A stretch of 64,000 nucleotides of DNA from RGIG5612 sp050944475 (GTDB taxonomy: Bacteria; Bacillota; Clostridia; Lachnospirales; Lachnospiraceae). Under the pieces are notes generated by a model, which saw only the letters and a program-made list of their open reading frames with translations, ran no database searches and had not been told where the DNA came from. Numbering within the stretch: the stretch's first letter is position 1; every line of letters begins with the position of its first letter. Both the position numbers and the translations under genes were made by a program. Positions 8,263 to 16,782 of the stretch are shown here, in pieces. The stretch is taken from positions 240,297 through 304,296 of the forward strand of contig JBMNRD010000002.1 in the NCBI GenBank assembly GCA_050944475.1, written 5' to 3'.

Positions 8263-9352
8263 AAATTTGAAAAGAAACATTCTGGACTACATAAAATACA
8301 TATCAAAGCGCAATCTTCTCTACCCGGTGGTTATACTGGCATTCCTGGGTGTGCTGATAATAATTGTTCCTTTCAAGGCTGTACTTGCTCCGCCGGCTGT
8401 CTTCACCATTGATGATATTGTCCTTGCCCATGAAAAAGGAATCGGTTATGTCAGCCTTGACATGGACGAACTTTTCTATACAGGCTATGATTTTATCGTT
8501 GATGACCGGGCGGCGGCTTCCTACTATTACCGGCTTGATGATGACAGCGAAAAAGCCGTATGTATGTTCTTTCTTATTCCCCGCTCATACCGTCAGGCGG
8601 CCGGCTCTGCGAACGCCGAATCCTTTGATATGGATATTAACTATGAAGATGCTGAAAATGAAGCCTCTGCCCCGTCTGTTACGCAAGCTTTAAACTTCAC
8701 CGGCAAGGCGCGGCTTATTACAAAAAATAAGCAATTTGCATCATTTCTGGATGCCTACTCGGAAGATATCGGCTGGTCGCCGGAAGCTTTGAGGGAGGCC
8801 GGAGCCGGACTTCTTGTAAGCAATTACAATTACCACAACACAATATACATTGTGCTTGCCGTGTTGATTGCCCTTGCCCTCATTTGGTGTTTTGTGTACA
8901 TCATAATAAACCTGATAACCTGGATTTATCCCGTCCGGCATGAGGCCTGTAAAAGGCTTTTTCGTTTCGGACTGAATCGTGACGATTTCGCGGCCATTGA
9001 TGAGGAACTTGCAAAAGAATGTATCATCAATGCGGGCAATCTTTTTGCCACATCCCACTATCTTGTTGCCTTTGGGAAGCACAGTATTTATACAATACCG
9101 CTTTTTAATATTATCTGGGCATATAAATATTCCAGCTGGAGCCGAATATACCGCAGCGGCAAACTGAGATATACCTTGGTGGTGGTAACAAGCCCCCATG
9201 ATATAGTCCGTGTTCCCGACTGCCGCAAGCGGGACGCTGATAAAATCCTTGATTTTCTCAAGGAAGATTTCTCTCATATTACCGTAGGCTATACCGATGA
9301 AATAAAGGCACAAATGGATAAACTGAGAAAAACGAACGGAGACAGATTGTGA
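8252..9352 (+). CDS. Membrane protein of unknown function
   Basis: 366 residues. Two membrane segments (about 22-42 and 195-225) bracket an extracytoplasmic region of some 150 residues rich in Asp, Glu and Tyr. A cytoplasmic C-terminal domain of about 130 residues follows. I do not recognise a family. The C-terminal part, with a hydrophobic VAFGKHSIYTIPLFNIIWAYK stretch and LRYTLVVVTSP, looks like a small beta-rich module. ATG 8252 overlaps the hslO stop by 11 nt, and its own stop overlaps the next gene, so it is translationally coupled on both sides. Confidence 0.65.
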   Translation: MVSKNLKRNILDYIKYISKRNLLYPVVILAFLGVLIIIVPFKAVLAPPAVFTIDDIVLAHEKGIGYVSLDMDELFYTGYDFIVDDRAAASYYYRLDDDSEKAVCMFFLIPRSYRQAAGSANAESFDMDINYEDAENEASAPSVTQALNFTGKARLITKNKQFASFLDAYSEDIGWSPEALREAGAGLLVSNYNYHNTIYIVLAVLIALALIWCFVYIIINLITWIYPVRHEACKRLFRFGLNRDDFAAIDEELAKECIINAGNLFATSHYLVAFGKHSIYTIPLFNIIWAYKYSSWSRIYRSGKLRYTLVVVTSPHDIVRVPDCRKRDADKILDFLKEDFSHITVGYTDEIKAQMDKLRKTNGDRL

Positions 9353-9606
9353 AAAACGCAAAACGTATTTTGGCAATCGCCGGTATAATAATCCTTGCCG
9401 GACTATACATTGTAACGTTGATTCTTGCCATAGCCGATAATAAATATACTCAGCGATGGTTTATAGCCTGCATTTTTGCCACGGTGGTGCTTCCGGTTCT
9501 GATATATATATACCAGTGGCTTTACAAGACTGTGAAAAAGAAGACGGGCGAGGACATTGAGATTGTTTCTTCTGTAGCTGACGAGGAGCATACCTCGGAA
9601 AAATAA
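9349..9606 (+). CDS. Small two-helix membrane protein
   Basis: 85 residues starting at GTG 9349, whose bases overlap the previous stop (GTGA). It has two hydrophobic helices (about 7-28 and 36-60) and a charged C-terminus. Its function is unknown, and the tight coupling to the preceding membrane protein suggests the two work together. Confidence 0.6.
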   Translation: MKNAKRILAIAGIIILAGLYIVTLILAIADNKYTQRWFIACIFATVVLPVLIYIYQWLYKTVKKKTGEDIEIVSSVADEEHTSEK

Positions 9607-9635
9607 ACCAACCAAGCGCCGGCTCTACGATCGGC

Positions 9636-11135
9636 TTACAGGCGTTTTCCAAATACCTTTCTTGCCCCCTTTACAGCCCTTCTTCCGGCATATTTCGCGG
9701 GGGAAATGATCATATCCAAAAGAATCAATATAGGGAATATCTCCAGACGTCCGATAAGCATGTCAAGGATAAAAACCACCTTTGAGTACCAGGCAAAACC
9801 GGAAAATGGCCCGGCCGCCCAGGCAAATCCTATTCCGTTGTTGTTAATAGTTGTGTCTACAGCGGAAAAGGCTGTAATGAAATCCGCTTTCGGATCAATG
9901 CATATGACAATCATAGAAACCGAATAAATCAATACGTAAAGAAGAAGATAGAATAAAACATCTTGAATGACATTAATAGGCAGTTCCTTGCCGTTATAAC
10001 GAACTGTGCTGACACTTCTGGGATGAATAAGGCGTTTAAGGCTGTTGCGTATGCTTTTTAAGGCAATTCCCATCCTCGACACCTTGATGCCGCCGGCTGT
10101 GGAGCCGGCGCAGGCACCGATAATCATCAAAAGCAGGGTGAGATTCTTGGCAAACCATGGCCAAGCATTCATGTCGCAAGCGCTATAGCCCGTCGTAGTC
10201 ATCAGGGAAGCTATGGAAAATGTAACGTAGTGAACCGTTTCTCTAACTGTGCTGAAACACCCTGCCCGAAAAGTGCTGAAGGTAATAATTGCGCAGGCCA
10301 GAACATATATGCAGCCATACCATCTGAGTTCTTCATTTTTCAGGGCATCCTTCACCTTACCGGTAAGAATCAGGAAATACAAACTGAAGTTTGCGCCTGC
10401 CAAAAGCATAAAAACCGTAATGATGCTGCGCTGGACTATGGTTACGGTTGCCATAGAAGTATTCATGTATGAAAATCCGCCTGTGCCCATTGTTCCGAAA
10501 GCCACCAGCGCGGAATGAAACACATCCATCCCTGAAATCATTAAGGTAATAATCTGGATAATCGTTAAACCTATATAAATAAGATACAAATACTTTGCGG
10601 CGGCACTGATTTTTGGTGAAATCTTTTCCGTGGTGGGTCCCGGAGATTCCGCCTTAAGCATGTGGATGGCAGTCCCCCTTCCGGCGACAGGAGTGATAGC
10701 CATCATAAAGACAAGTATCCCCATTCCACCGACCCAGTGGGTGAATATACGCCAGAACTGCATGGAATGAGACAGTATCTCTACATTATCCATTATCGTT
10801 ACTCCGGTTGTGGTAAAGCCGGACACAGTCTCAAACATAGCGTCAAGAAAGCTCGGAATGTATCCTGCAGCCACAAACGGAGCCGCGGCCACCGCGCTGA
10901 GTATTATCCAGGCCAGGCCCACAATCAGATAGCCTTCCGCCGCGTGAATGGTCTTTTTATCGCACTTGATAAGATATAACGGAATACCCGGCACCAGACA
11001 GCCCAGAATGCACATAAGAAAGAAGGGCCAATCATTTTCCCTGTATGTCAGGCAGATTAACAAAGGCAACACCATCAGTGCAGACTCAATAATCAATATC
11101 AAACCCATTATTTTCAATATCAGCTTTTTATTCAT
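9636..11135 (-). CDS. trkH: TrkH-type potassium channel/transporter subunit
   Basis: A 499-residue membrane protein with four K+-channel-like repeats. Selectivity-filter segments are visible as SGFTTTGVT, GTMGTGG, GACAGSTAGG and TINNNGIGF. It takes up K+ when assembled with the RCK-domain regulator TrkA, whose interrupted gene lies just upstream in the same direction. Ends with a basic cytoplasmic tail. Confidence 0.95.
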   Translation of the reverse strand: MNKKLILKIMGLILIIESALMVLPLLICLTYRENDWPFFLMCILGCLVPGIPLYLIKCDKKTIHAAEGYLIVGLAWIILSAVAAAPFVAAGYIPSFLDAMFETVSGFTTTGVTIMDNVEILSHSMQFWRIFTHWVGGMGILVFMMAITPVAGRGTAIHMLKAESPGPTTEKISPKISAAAKYLYLIYIGLTIIQIITLMISGMDVFHSALVAFGTMGTGGFSYMNTSMATVTIVQRSIITVFMLLAGANFSLYFLILTGKVKDALKNEELRWYGCIYVLACAIITFSTFRAGCFSTVRETVHYVTFSIASLMTTTGYSACDMNAWPWFAKNLTLLLMIIGACAGSTAGGIKVSRMGIALKSIRNSLKRLIHPRSVSTVRYNGKELPINVIQDVLFYLLLYVLIYSVSMIVICIDPKADFITAFSAVDTTINNNGIGFAWAAGPFSGFAWYSKVVFILDMLIGRLEIFPILILLDMIISPAKYAGRRAVKGARKVFGKRL

Positions 11136-11160
11136 GTTTTAAATCTCCGCCGGAAGCCCG

Positions 11161-11928
11161 TCAGGCAAATATTTCCGTAAACCTGCTTATGCCGTCATTG
11201 GTCGTTGCAACAATCACTATGTCCCCCACCTCCATTGTGTCCGCACCTGCGGGAATAAATGTTTTTCCGTCCCGATAAATGCTCGCGATCAGCAGGTTCT
11301 TGCGAAATCTGATTTTACTAAGCGGCTCGCCAAGATGCGGCATTCCCTCAGTTATGTTGAACTCAAGTATTCCAACCTTGTTGTCAATCACTTGGCATGA
11401 GGACTCTACCTCATTGCCGAGAGAATCCTGCATCGCCCTTACGTATCTGACAATGTGCTCAACCGCAATATGTTTGGGGTTGAAAATGCTGCCTATATTC
11501 AGGTTGCTGATGAGGTCCTCGAAGTCGGATTTTTTAATTTTTATTACCACCTTGCATTCCGGAGCCTGCCTTGACACATAAAGGGCTATCATTGTATTGG
11601 TGGAATCGTCCTCGGTGGCGGCTACCACGGCCGAGCTTTCAAGAACGTCCTCCTCCTCAAGGAGGTCCGTATCCGTTCCGTCGCCGCAGATAATTTCAGC
11701 CTCGGGAATCAGATTCAAAAGCTCCTCGCATCTTTTCCTGTCATTATCTATAACCTTGACCTTCATTCCGGTTTCAAGCACCTGTTGTGCAAGGTAAATG
11801 CCCAGCTTGCTGCCCCCTATTATTGTAATGCTGCTTACCTTTTCCTTGTCAAACTTCATTTTTCGGAAGAAAGTCGCAGCGTTCTTTGTGGATGCCGCAA
11901 AAGAAAGAATATCCCCTGTCTCAATCAC
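11161..11928 (-). CDS. trkA: TrkA, C-terminal part (second RCK unit) after an in-frame stop
   Basis: Continues the upstream trkA reading frame after TAG (11932-11934), then ACC, then a GTG at 11928. The first 15-20 residues (ETGDILSF) are the last strand of the first RCK-C domain. A complete second unit follows: a Rossmann domain with ITIIGGSKLGIYLAQQ and KVIDNDRKRCEELL, then an RCK-C domain ending in TNDGISRFTEIF. RCK domains bind NAD(H)/ATP and gate TrkH. If GTG 11928 is used, translation would depend on reinitiation, because no clear ribosome binding site is seen. Otherwise this is the dead half of a pseudogene. Confidence 0.75.
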   Translation of the reverse strand: MIETGDILSFAASTKNAATFFRKMKFDKEKVSSITIIGGSKLGIYLAQQVLETGMKVKVIDNDRKRCEELLNLIPEAEIICGDGTDTDLLEEEDVLESSAVVAATEDDSTNTMIALYVSRQAPECKVVIKIKKSDFEDLISNLNIGSIFNPKHIAVEHIVRYVRAMQDSLGNEVESSCQVIDNKVGILEFNITEGMPHLGEPLSKIRFRKNLLIASIYRDGKTFIPAGADTMEVGDIVIVATTNDGISRFTEIFA

Positions 11929-11931
11929 GGT

Positions 11932-12519
11932 CTAAGCTGTCGGGATAAATACCTGTCCGTCCCTTTTCAGTCCGCATACAAGTATCTTTGTGCCGATTAT
12001 GTTATGGATATCCTTCAGACTTACACCGCAAATCGGAGCATCAGGCTTAACAAGACATGTAATAATCTCCGTTGTCCCCTTCGCGAGATACTCAACATGC
12101 CCGACAGGCTTATACCTCAGAGAGTTAAATATTTCTCTTGCGGCATCCCTTTCCGGGTTGATTATCATGGAAAGACTCATCCCTTCCTTGAGAATTTCCG
12201 CCATAATTGCCGTGTCTGATTCCCTTAGGCGGGCGATTGTGTTGTTGGCGCCCATTTTCCTTGCAAGAAGACAGGCGAGGATATTCTCCCTGTCCGTATT
12301 CGTTACGGCAATGAAAAGATCGGTGTTTCTTATATCCGCCTCCAGGAGAACCTCCGGATTGGTCGCATCCCCTGTAATACAAAGCACGTCCATTGAATTG
12401 GAAACATAAACCTGATTTTCCTCAGATATGTCAATAACTGTCACATCATGTCTTTCCGCTGACAGTCTTGCGGCAAGCGCCGCGCCTACTATTCCACACC
12501 CGGCAATGATAATTTTCAT
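11932..12519 (-). CDS. trkA: TrkA, N-terminal part (first RCK unit), ended by an in-frame TAG
   Basis: 195 residues from ATG 12519 (ribosome binding site CGGAGG). NAD-binding GCGIVGAALAARL at 7-19, the acidic IDIS strand end, and an RCK-C domain cut short after VFIPTA. In TrkA proteins of about 450 residues the chain continues at this point, and here the same frame does continue beyond a single TAG codon. No frameshift is needed to join the halves (451 residues in total without the stop). Confidence 0.85.
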   Translation of the reverse strand: MKIIIAGCGIVGAALAARLSAERHDVTVIDISEENQVYVSNSMDVLCITGDATNPEVLLEADIRNTDLFIAVTNTDRENILACLLARKMGANNTIARLRESDTAIMAEILKEGMSLSMIINPERDAAREIFNSLRYKPVGHVEYLAKGTTEIITCLVKPDAPICGVSLKDIHNIIGTKILVCGLKRDGQVFIPTA

Positions 12520-12552
12520 GACATTTCCTCCGTTCGGGTTGTTTGTAGTAAC

Positions 12553-12590
12553 AAAAAACCCTCCTCGTCTTTGCCGACGAGAAGGGCCTT
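12553..12590 (-). terminator. Terminator between tRNA-Gly and trkA
   Basis: CCCTTCTCGTC/GACGAGGAGGG hairpin followed by six T on the minus strand. trkA starts only 34 nt beyond, so trkA may be expressed by readthrough. Confidence 0.85.
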
Positions 12591-12591
12591 A

Positions 12592-12664
12592 AGCGATAGA
12601 CGGGGTTCGAACCCGCGACCTCCACCTTGGCAAGGTGGCGCGCTACCAGCTGCGCCACTATCGC
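12592..12664 (-). tRNA. tRNA-Gly(GCC)
   Basis: The acceptor GCGATAG pairs with CTATCGC. The anticodon stem CCACC/GGTGG frames the loop TTGCCAA (anticodon GCC), and the T-arm is GCGGG-TTCGAAC-CCCGT. Promoter TTGACA (12715-12720), 17 bp, TAAACT (12692-12697). Confidence 0.95.
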
Positions 12665-12740
12665 ACATGTCGCACTCGCGACGCAAATAAAAGTTTACAA
12701 CAGCCCGGTCCTTTTGTCAACTGTCTTTCTTTTTGTTTTT

Positions 12741-14201
12741 TTAAAAAATCAAAGTGTTGCTTTTTATTATTCTCCCTTGCGGGAAACTAATATATTCTCC
12801 CGTAATCAAATCAAAACTGGCTCCGCTGTAAGGCGCCGACGCATTGTGGCCATACTCTTCTATAATACATTTTTCAAAATCTTTTACAGCCTGATCGTCA
12901 CCATGATTAACAAAAACCATCTTCGGCTTTGGATCGAAAGCGTTAACCCATCTAAGAAGCCCGGCCTTGTCTGCATGGCCGCTTTTCCCCGGCATAAAAA
13001 CAATCTCCGCATTAACAACTATTTCGTCGCCAAAGATCTTCACGCTGCTTGCGCCGTCCAATATAAAACGTCCTAAGGTCCCTTCAGACTGGTAACCTGC
13101 GAAAAGCACCATATTTTCCCGCTTCCACAGTCCGTGCTTCAGATGATGTCTTACGCGCCCGGCATCACACATTCCACTTGCGGAAATGATTATTTTTGGG
13201 TCCTTGTCGTAGTTAATTGCTATGGACTCCTCGGTACTCTCGGAGATAAGGACTCCGGGGCTCATCAACGGATTATGACCCGCGTCTATTATTGCCAGCA
13301 CCTCGCTGTCAAGATACTGCCTGTCCACCTGAGCAAATATTCCGGTTGCCCGGTTCGCGAGCGGGCTGTCTACATAAACCTTGAAATCCTCATGTCCCTT
13401 GACTATGTTGTTTATTTTTATCTGGCGAATGAAGTAAAGTATTTCTTGGGTTCGTCCCACTGCAAAAGCCGGAATAATCAAAGTGCCGCCCCGGTCCAGA
13501 GTCCTTTGTATGCAATCCGCCAAAAAAGCAATGTTTGTCTCCGGCGCAGCCTCGTGATATCTGTTGCCATAGGTTGACTCCGTTATACAATAATCGGCCT
13601 CCTTAATGTAAACCGGATCCTTTATTACCGGCTGGGCATAATTTCCTATGTCACCGCTGAACACAACCTTCCTGGTCTCATTTTCTTCCGTAAGCCACAT
13701 CTCTATGCTGGCAGAACCCATGAGGTGCCCTGCGTCCACAAACCTGACTACAAGTCCCTCACAAACGGAAATCTTCTCATCATAGTTGCACGGGCGCAGG
13801 TTGCGTATAGCCTCTACGGCATCCTCCACGGTGTACATGGGCTCCACCTCTTCCCTGCCGGCACGAACGGCCTTCCTGTTCTTGTATTCAGCCTCTTTTT
13901 CCTGAATGTGCGCGCTGTCACGCAGCATTATGTCACACAGACTGCAGGTTGCTCCCGTACCGTATACGAGTCCTCTGTAGCCGTTTTTATACAGTAAGGG
14001 AATCCTTCCGGAATGATCTATATGGGCATGGGTCAGCACAACAAACTCTAACTGCTCCGGAGGCACCGGAAGCTCATCGTTTTCGAACACGTCACGCCCC
14101 TGTTCCATTCCGGAATCCACCAAGCCGTAACGTCCGTTGATTTCAATCATTGTGCAGCTGCCGGTAACTTCGTGGGTTGCGCCTAAAAATGTCAGTTTCA
14201 T
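12741..14201 (-). CDS. MBL-fold beta-CASP nuclease (CPSF73/Ysh1-like RNA-processing family)
   Basis: A 486-residue protein with a metallo-beta-lactamase domain carrying THAHIDHSG (zinc ligands, about residues 55-63). A beta-CASP domain follows, with STYGNRYH and PAFAVGRTQEILYF, and a C-terminal RMMBL segment SGHADKAGLLRW then VNHGD. Such proteins cleave RNA, and the exact substrate is not evident. The start is ATG 14201 with AAGGA upstream, because residues before it in the open frame look non-coding. Confidence 0.9.
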   Translation of the reverse strand: MKLTFLGATHEVTGSCTMIEINGRYGLVDSGMEQGRDVFENDELPVPPEQLEFVVLTHAHIDHSGRIPLLYKNGYRGLVYGTGATCSLCDIMLRDSAHIQEKEAEYKNRKAVRAGREEVEPMYTVEDAVEAIRNLRPCNYDEKISVCEGLVVRFVDAGHLMGSASIEMWLTEENETRKVVFSGDIGNYAQPVIKDPVYIKEADYCITESTYGNRYHEAAPETNIAFLADCIQRTLDRGGTLIIPAFAVGRTQEILYFIRQIKINNIVKGHEDFKVYVDSPLANRATGIFAQVDRQYLDSEVLAIIDAGHNPLMSPGVLISESTEESIAINYDKDPKIIISASGMCDAGRVRHHLKHGLWKRENMVLFAGYQSEGTLGRFILDGASSVKIFGDEIVVNAEIVFMPGKSGHADKAGLLRWVNAFDPKPKMVFVNHGDDQAVKDFEKCIIEEYGHNASAPYSGASFDLITGEYISFPQGRIIKSNTLIF

Positions 14202-14331
14202 TATTAATTCCTTCTTTCTTACAGATAAATCTCCTGGATAAGTCCCTTGATGAACATTTCTTTTTTCATTATATATCCGATAGCCCCTTTTTTCCACAGA
14301 ATTCTGAGTATTTCCCTCAGGCTGCGCCGTA

Positions 14332-14360
14332 TTGTCTTGCACGATTCTTTTTGATATAAT
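14332..14360 (+). promoter_or_regulatory. Promoter of the ROK kinase gene
   Basis: TTGTCT (14332-14337), 17-bp spacer, TATAAT (14355-14360), about 40 nt ahead of the start codon. Confidence 0.7.
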
Positions 14361-14406
14361 CCGGACAGAAACCCCGAACATGCAAAAATTAAAGCGGAGA
14401 TATATC

Positions 14407-15342
14407 ATGAAAAAGTATTTGTGTTTTGACGCAGGCGGAACTTATCTGAAATATGCACTCTTTGATGAGGAAGATGTGTTTCTGGACCAGGGACGGGTAC
14501 CGACCCGCTGCAATGACCTCGAACTGTTTCTGAAGGACATCAGGAATATATATAAAAAATATGACGGGGTCTGTGGAATCGGCCTGAGCCTGCCGGGAAT
14601 GATTGACACGGAAACCGGTTATCTGCATACAAGCGGCAGCATCGGTTGTCTTTTTAATGTAAATATTATAGAGAAAATCGGCAAAATCTGCGGCAGTCTG
14701 CCGATTGCCATTGAAAACGATGCCAACGCCGCGGCCCTTGCGGAGGCGGTTTCAGGCTCACTAAGGGATTGTAACAATGCCATAGTACTCGCCGTAGGAA
14801 CTTCCATCGGTGGTGGAATCATCATCAACAAAAAAGTGTTCCACGGAAGACATAATTTGGCCGGTGAGGTGGCCTTCGCCTTTTATAATAATACCGTCAT
14901 GCCCGAGAGTACTCAATCTCAGGAAGAACATGAGAAAAGTGTTGAAACTCTTTGGGACTACCGATGCACCGCGTCAAGGATGTGCGACATTTACAGGGAG
15001 TTGACAGGAATCAGTATAGAGGCTCCCTATGGTGAAAATTTCTTTGAGCTGGTGGAAGCAGACGACCTGCACGCACTGGATGCCCTGAGAAGGGTCTGCC
15101 ATGATTTCGGCATGCTGATTTTCAATCTTCAGTGCGCCTTTGACCCGGATGCAATCTCAATCGGAGGCGGCATCAGCGCCCAGCCGAAATTTATGGAAAT
15201 GCTCCGGGAAGAAACCGACAATTATACGGATAAGAGCTTTAAAAATGCACCTGACGTTGACCTGCGCGTCTGCAAATACGGAAACGACGCCAATCTCCTT
15301 GGTGCGCTTTATACACTACGCTCACGTTATAATCTGCTGTAA
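14407..15342 (+). CDS. ROK-family sugar kinase
   Basis: A 311-residue ROK protein. The phosphate-binding DAGGTYLKYAL lies at 7-17, ENDANAAALAE near 110, and the GTSIGGGIIIN/HNLAGE block near 130-155. The usual ROK zinc motif CxCGxxGC is not present. A DNA-binding N-terminal domain is also absent, so a kinase (glucose or a related hexose/hexosamine) rather than a repressor is likely. ATG 14407 has CGGAG upstream. It is a single gene with its own promoter and a bidirectional terminator. Confidence 0.85.
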   Translation: MKKYLCFDAGGTYLKYALFDEEDVFLDQGRVPTRCNDLELFLKDIRNIYKKYDGVCGIGLSLPGMIDTETGYLHTSGSIGCLFNVNIIEKIGKICGSLPIAIENDANAAALAEAVSGSLRDCNNAIVLAVGTSIGGGIIINKKVFHGRHNLAGEVAFAFYNNTVMPESTQSQEEHEKSVETLWDYRCTASRMCDIYRELTGISIEAPYGENFFELVEADDLHALDALRRVCHDFGMLIFNLQCAFDPDAISIGGGISAQPKFMEMLREETDNYTDKSFKNAPDVDLRVCKYGNDANLLGALYTLRSRYNLL

Positions 15343-15345
15343 ATC

Positions 15346-15380
15346 AAAAGCCCGCTTACGTCTGTTGGCGGGCTTTTTTA
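15346..15380. terminator. Bidirectional terminator between the ROK kinase and anti-sigma genes
   Basis: AAAGCCCGC/GCGGGCTTTTTT hairpin shared by two convergent genes. Confidence 0.85.
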
Positions 15381-15389
15381 TGTAAATTT

Positions 15390-16289
15390 TCAATTTGCAA
15401 TCGGAAACTTATTTTTATCATCATATTGTTGATGTTCATCTAACCTGCCGCAAGTACTATGTTCGTTATCCGCATTCCCTGATTCTTTCCCGATTCCTGT
15501 CGGATTGCTTTTATTGTTGTTTTTTTGATATTCTTCAGCGTTACCGTCCGAATTTTTTCTATTGCCATCATATCCGGGTCCCTTCCCGCCGCTTTTATTC
15601 TGCGGTTCGTAAGAGCCGTTAGACAACTCATCTATACGGTTTCGGATTTGTCTCATTGTCCAGTTTCGAATGTCATCCGCTGTGATATCCGGGTCAAGCG
15701 CATGCAACTCCAAAAAAGCATGATATTTTCCGAAAGAAAGTCCCGCTTCATGTGCTGCATCCATTTCTTCCCGGTTTCCGAAACAGCACTCGACATTTTG
15801 TAATCCGAAATGGCGGCAAGCAGAAATCCTGGAGTGCATTTCCTCACCCTTTTTTGCCGTGCCTCCGATAATTGTGACGGATACAAGCGAATCATCGTTT
15901 ATATATGGTGCAATCGCTTCACTGCCAAACAAATTCTCTAATGCATCAACATATTTGAGGTTTTTCAAATCCGCAGCCGCAATAATTGCAGCACCTTCAT
16001 CATTATAACTTTTTACCGAAACCACTCTGTCAAAACGGTTTACTCCAAGTTCAACAGACGGATTTACATCCACACTAATGGCTGAAACCGGGGTCATATA
16101 AAAATTCCAGCTGCCAAATCCGAGCATCACAACCGCAAAACATGCGAATGCTATCGCAAAATGTTTAAAATGTGATGATCTTTGTTTAGGGCGTATCCGT
16201 TCGTATATGAAGGCCTTTGTGCTTCTCTTCAGAGAGTCTTCGGCATGCACAGCATCAAATGCGTTATAGATTTTATCACTATTCATCAT
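15390..16289 (-). CDS. RsgI-like anti-sigma factor
   Basis: 299 residues. A short cytoplasmic N-terminus is followed by one membrane helix (about 42-62). Just outside is the RsgI-middle-domain signature AISVDVNPSVELGVNRFDRV with VKSYNDEG. The second half is helical, with an alpha/beta stretch around GKYHAFLELHALDPDITADDI, then a long Asn/Lys/Gly-rich low-complexity tail. In the RsgI family the N-terminus holds a sigma factor and the outside part senses a signal. Here no carbohydrate-binding module is present. The start overlaps the sigma gene by 11 nt (ATG 16289 after GGGGGTGAGGAG), so the two are coupled. Confidence 0.85.
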   Translation of the reverse strand: MMNSDKIYNAFDAVHAEDSLKRSTKAFIYERIRPKQRSSHFKHFAIAFACFAVVMLGFGSWNFYMTPVSAISVDVNPSVELGVNRFDRVVSVKSYNDEGAAIIAAADLKNLKYVDALENLFGSEAIAPYINDDSLVSVTIIGGTAKKGEEMHSRISACRHFGLQNVECCFGNREEMDAAHEAGLSFGKYHAFLELHALDPDITADDIRNWTMRQIRNRIDELSNGSYEPQNKSGGKGPGYDGNRKNSDGNAEEYQKNNNKSNPTGIGKESGNADNEHSTCGRLDEHQQYDDKNKFPIAN

Positions 16290-16764
16290 TCTCCTCACCC
16301 CCTAAAGCATCTCTAAGCAATCCTTTTGCCCGGCTTAAAAGTGTATAAACCGTATTGACACTTTTGCCCAGCATGTCACCTATCTCTACACCGGAATAGC
16401 CTTCATAGTAGTGAAGGTATATTACATCCCTGTACTTTTGCGGGAGTTTAAGGACTGCTTCCAAAACTTCACGGTGTTCTTCCGTAATTTCATCGGCTAT
16501 CGGAATAACCTCATCCAGTGATACGGTATTTTTACGGAAAAAATTTTTAACAAGATCTTTGCAAGCATTGATTGTTACTCGTATGAACCACGCTTTTTCA
16601 TGCTCAACATTTTCAAATACAACAGAGCTGAGGATATATTTTAGAAACACCGTCTGAAATATATCCTCTGTATCGGAATAGTTTTTTAAATGTGCCATAC
16701 AAATCCTGCGAACAGTGTTCCCATATAGGTCTATGGCTCTATTCGCTTCTTCTTCGCTCCGCAT
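16279..16764 (-). CDS. ECF-type RNA polymerase sigma factor
   Basis: A 161-residue sigma factor. Sigma-2 spans about residues 9-70 (DTEDIFQTVFLKYI core). Sigma-4 spans about 100-155 (LPQKYRDVIYLHYYEGYSGVEIGDMLGKSVNTV helix-turn-helix). It is much shorter than SigI proteins, so this is an ECF sigma teamed with an RsgI-like partner. ATG 16764 has AAGAGG upstream, 19 nt after the stop of the Cys-rich protein gene. Confidence 0.9.
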   Translation of the reverse strand: MRSEEEANRAIDLYGNTVRRICMAHLKNYSDTEDIFQTVFLKYILSSVVFENVEHEKAWFIRVTINACKDLVKNFFRKNTVSLDEVIPIADEITEEHREVLEAVLKLPQKYRDVIYLHYYEGYSGVEIGDMLGKSVNTVYTLLSRAKGLLRDALGGEENDE

Positions 16765-16782
16765 AAAACCTCTTATCTTTTG

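Noticed and set aside
11932..11934. TAG in trkA as a recoded (pyrrolysine) codon
   Set aside because: Several clear genes in the window end in TAG (gyrB-type, pycA, pilD, uridylyltransferase, ABC ATPase), so TAG is an ordinary stop here. No pylT or pylS gene is visible.
12446..12658. Small minus-strand protein starting MAQLVARHLAKVEVAGSNP
   Set aside because: It is the translation of the tRNA-Gly gene, a common false gene.
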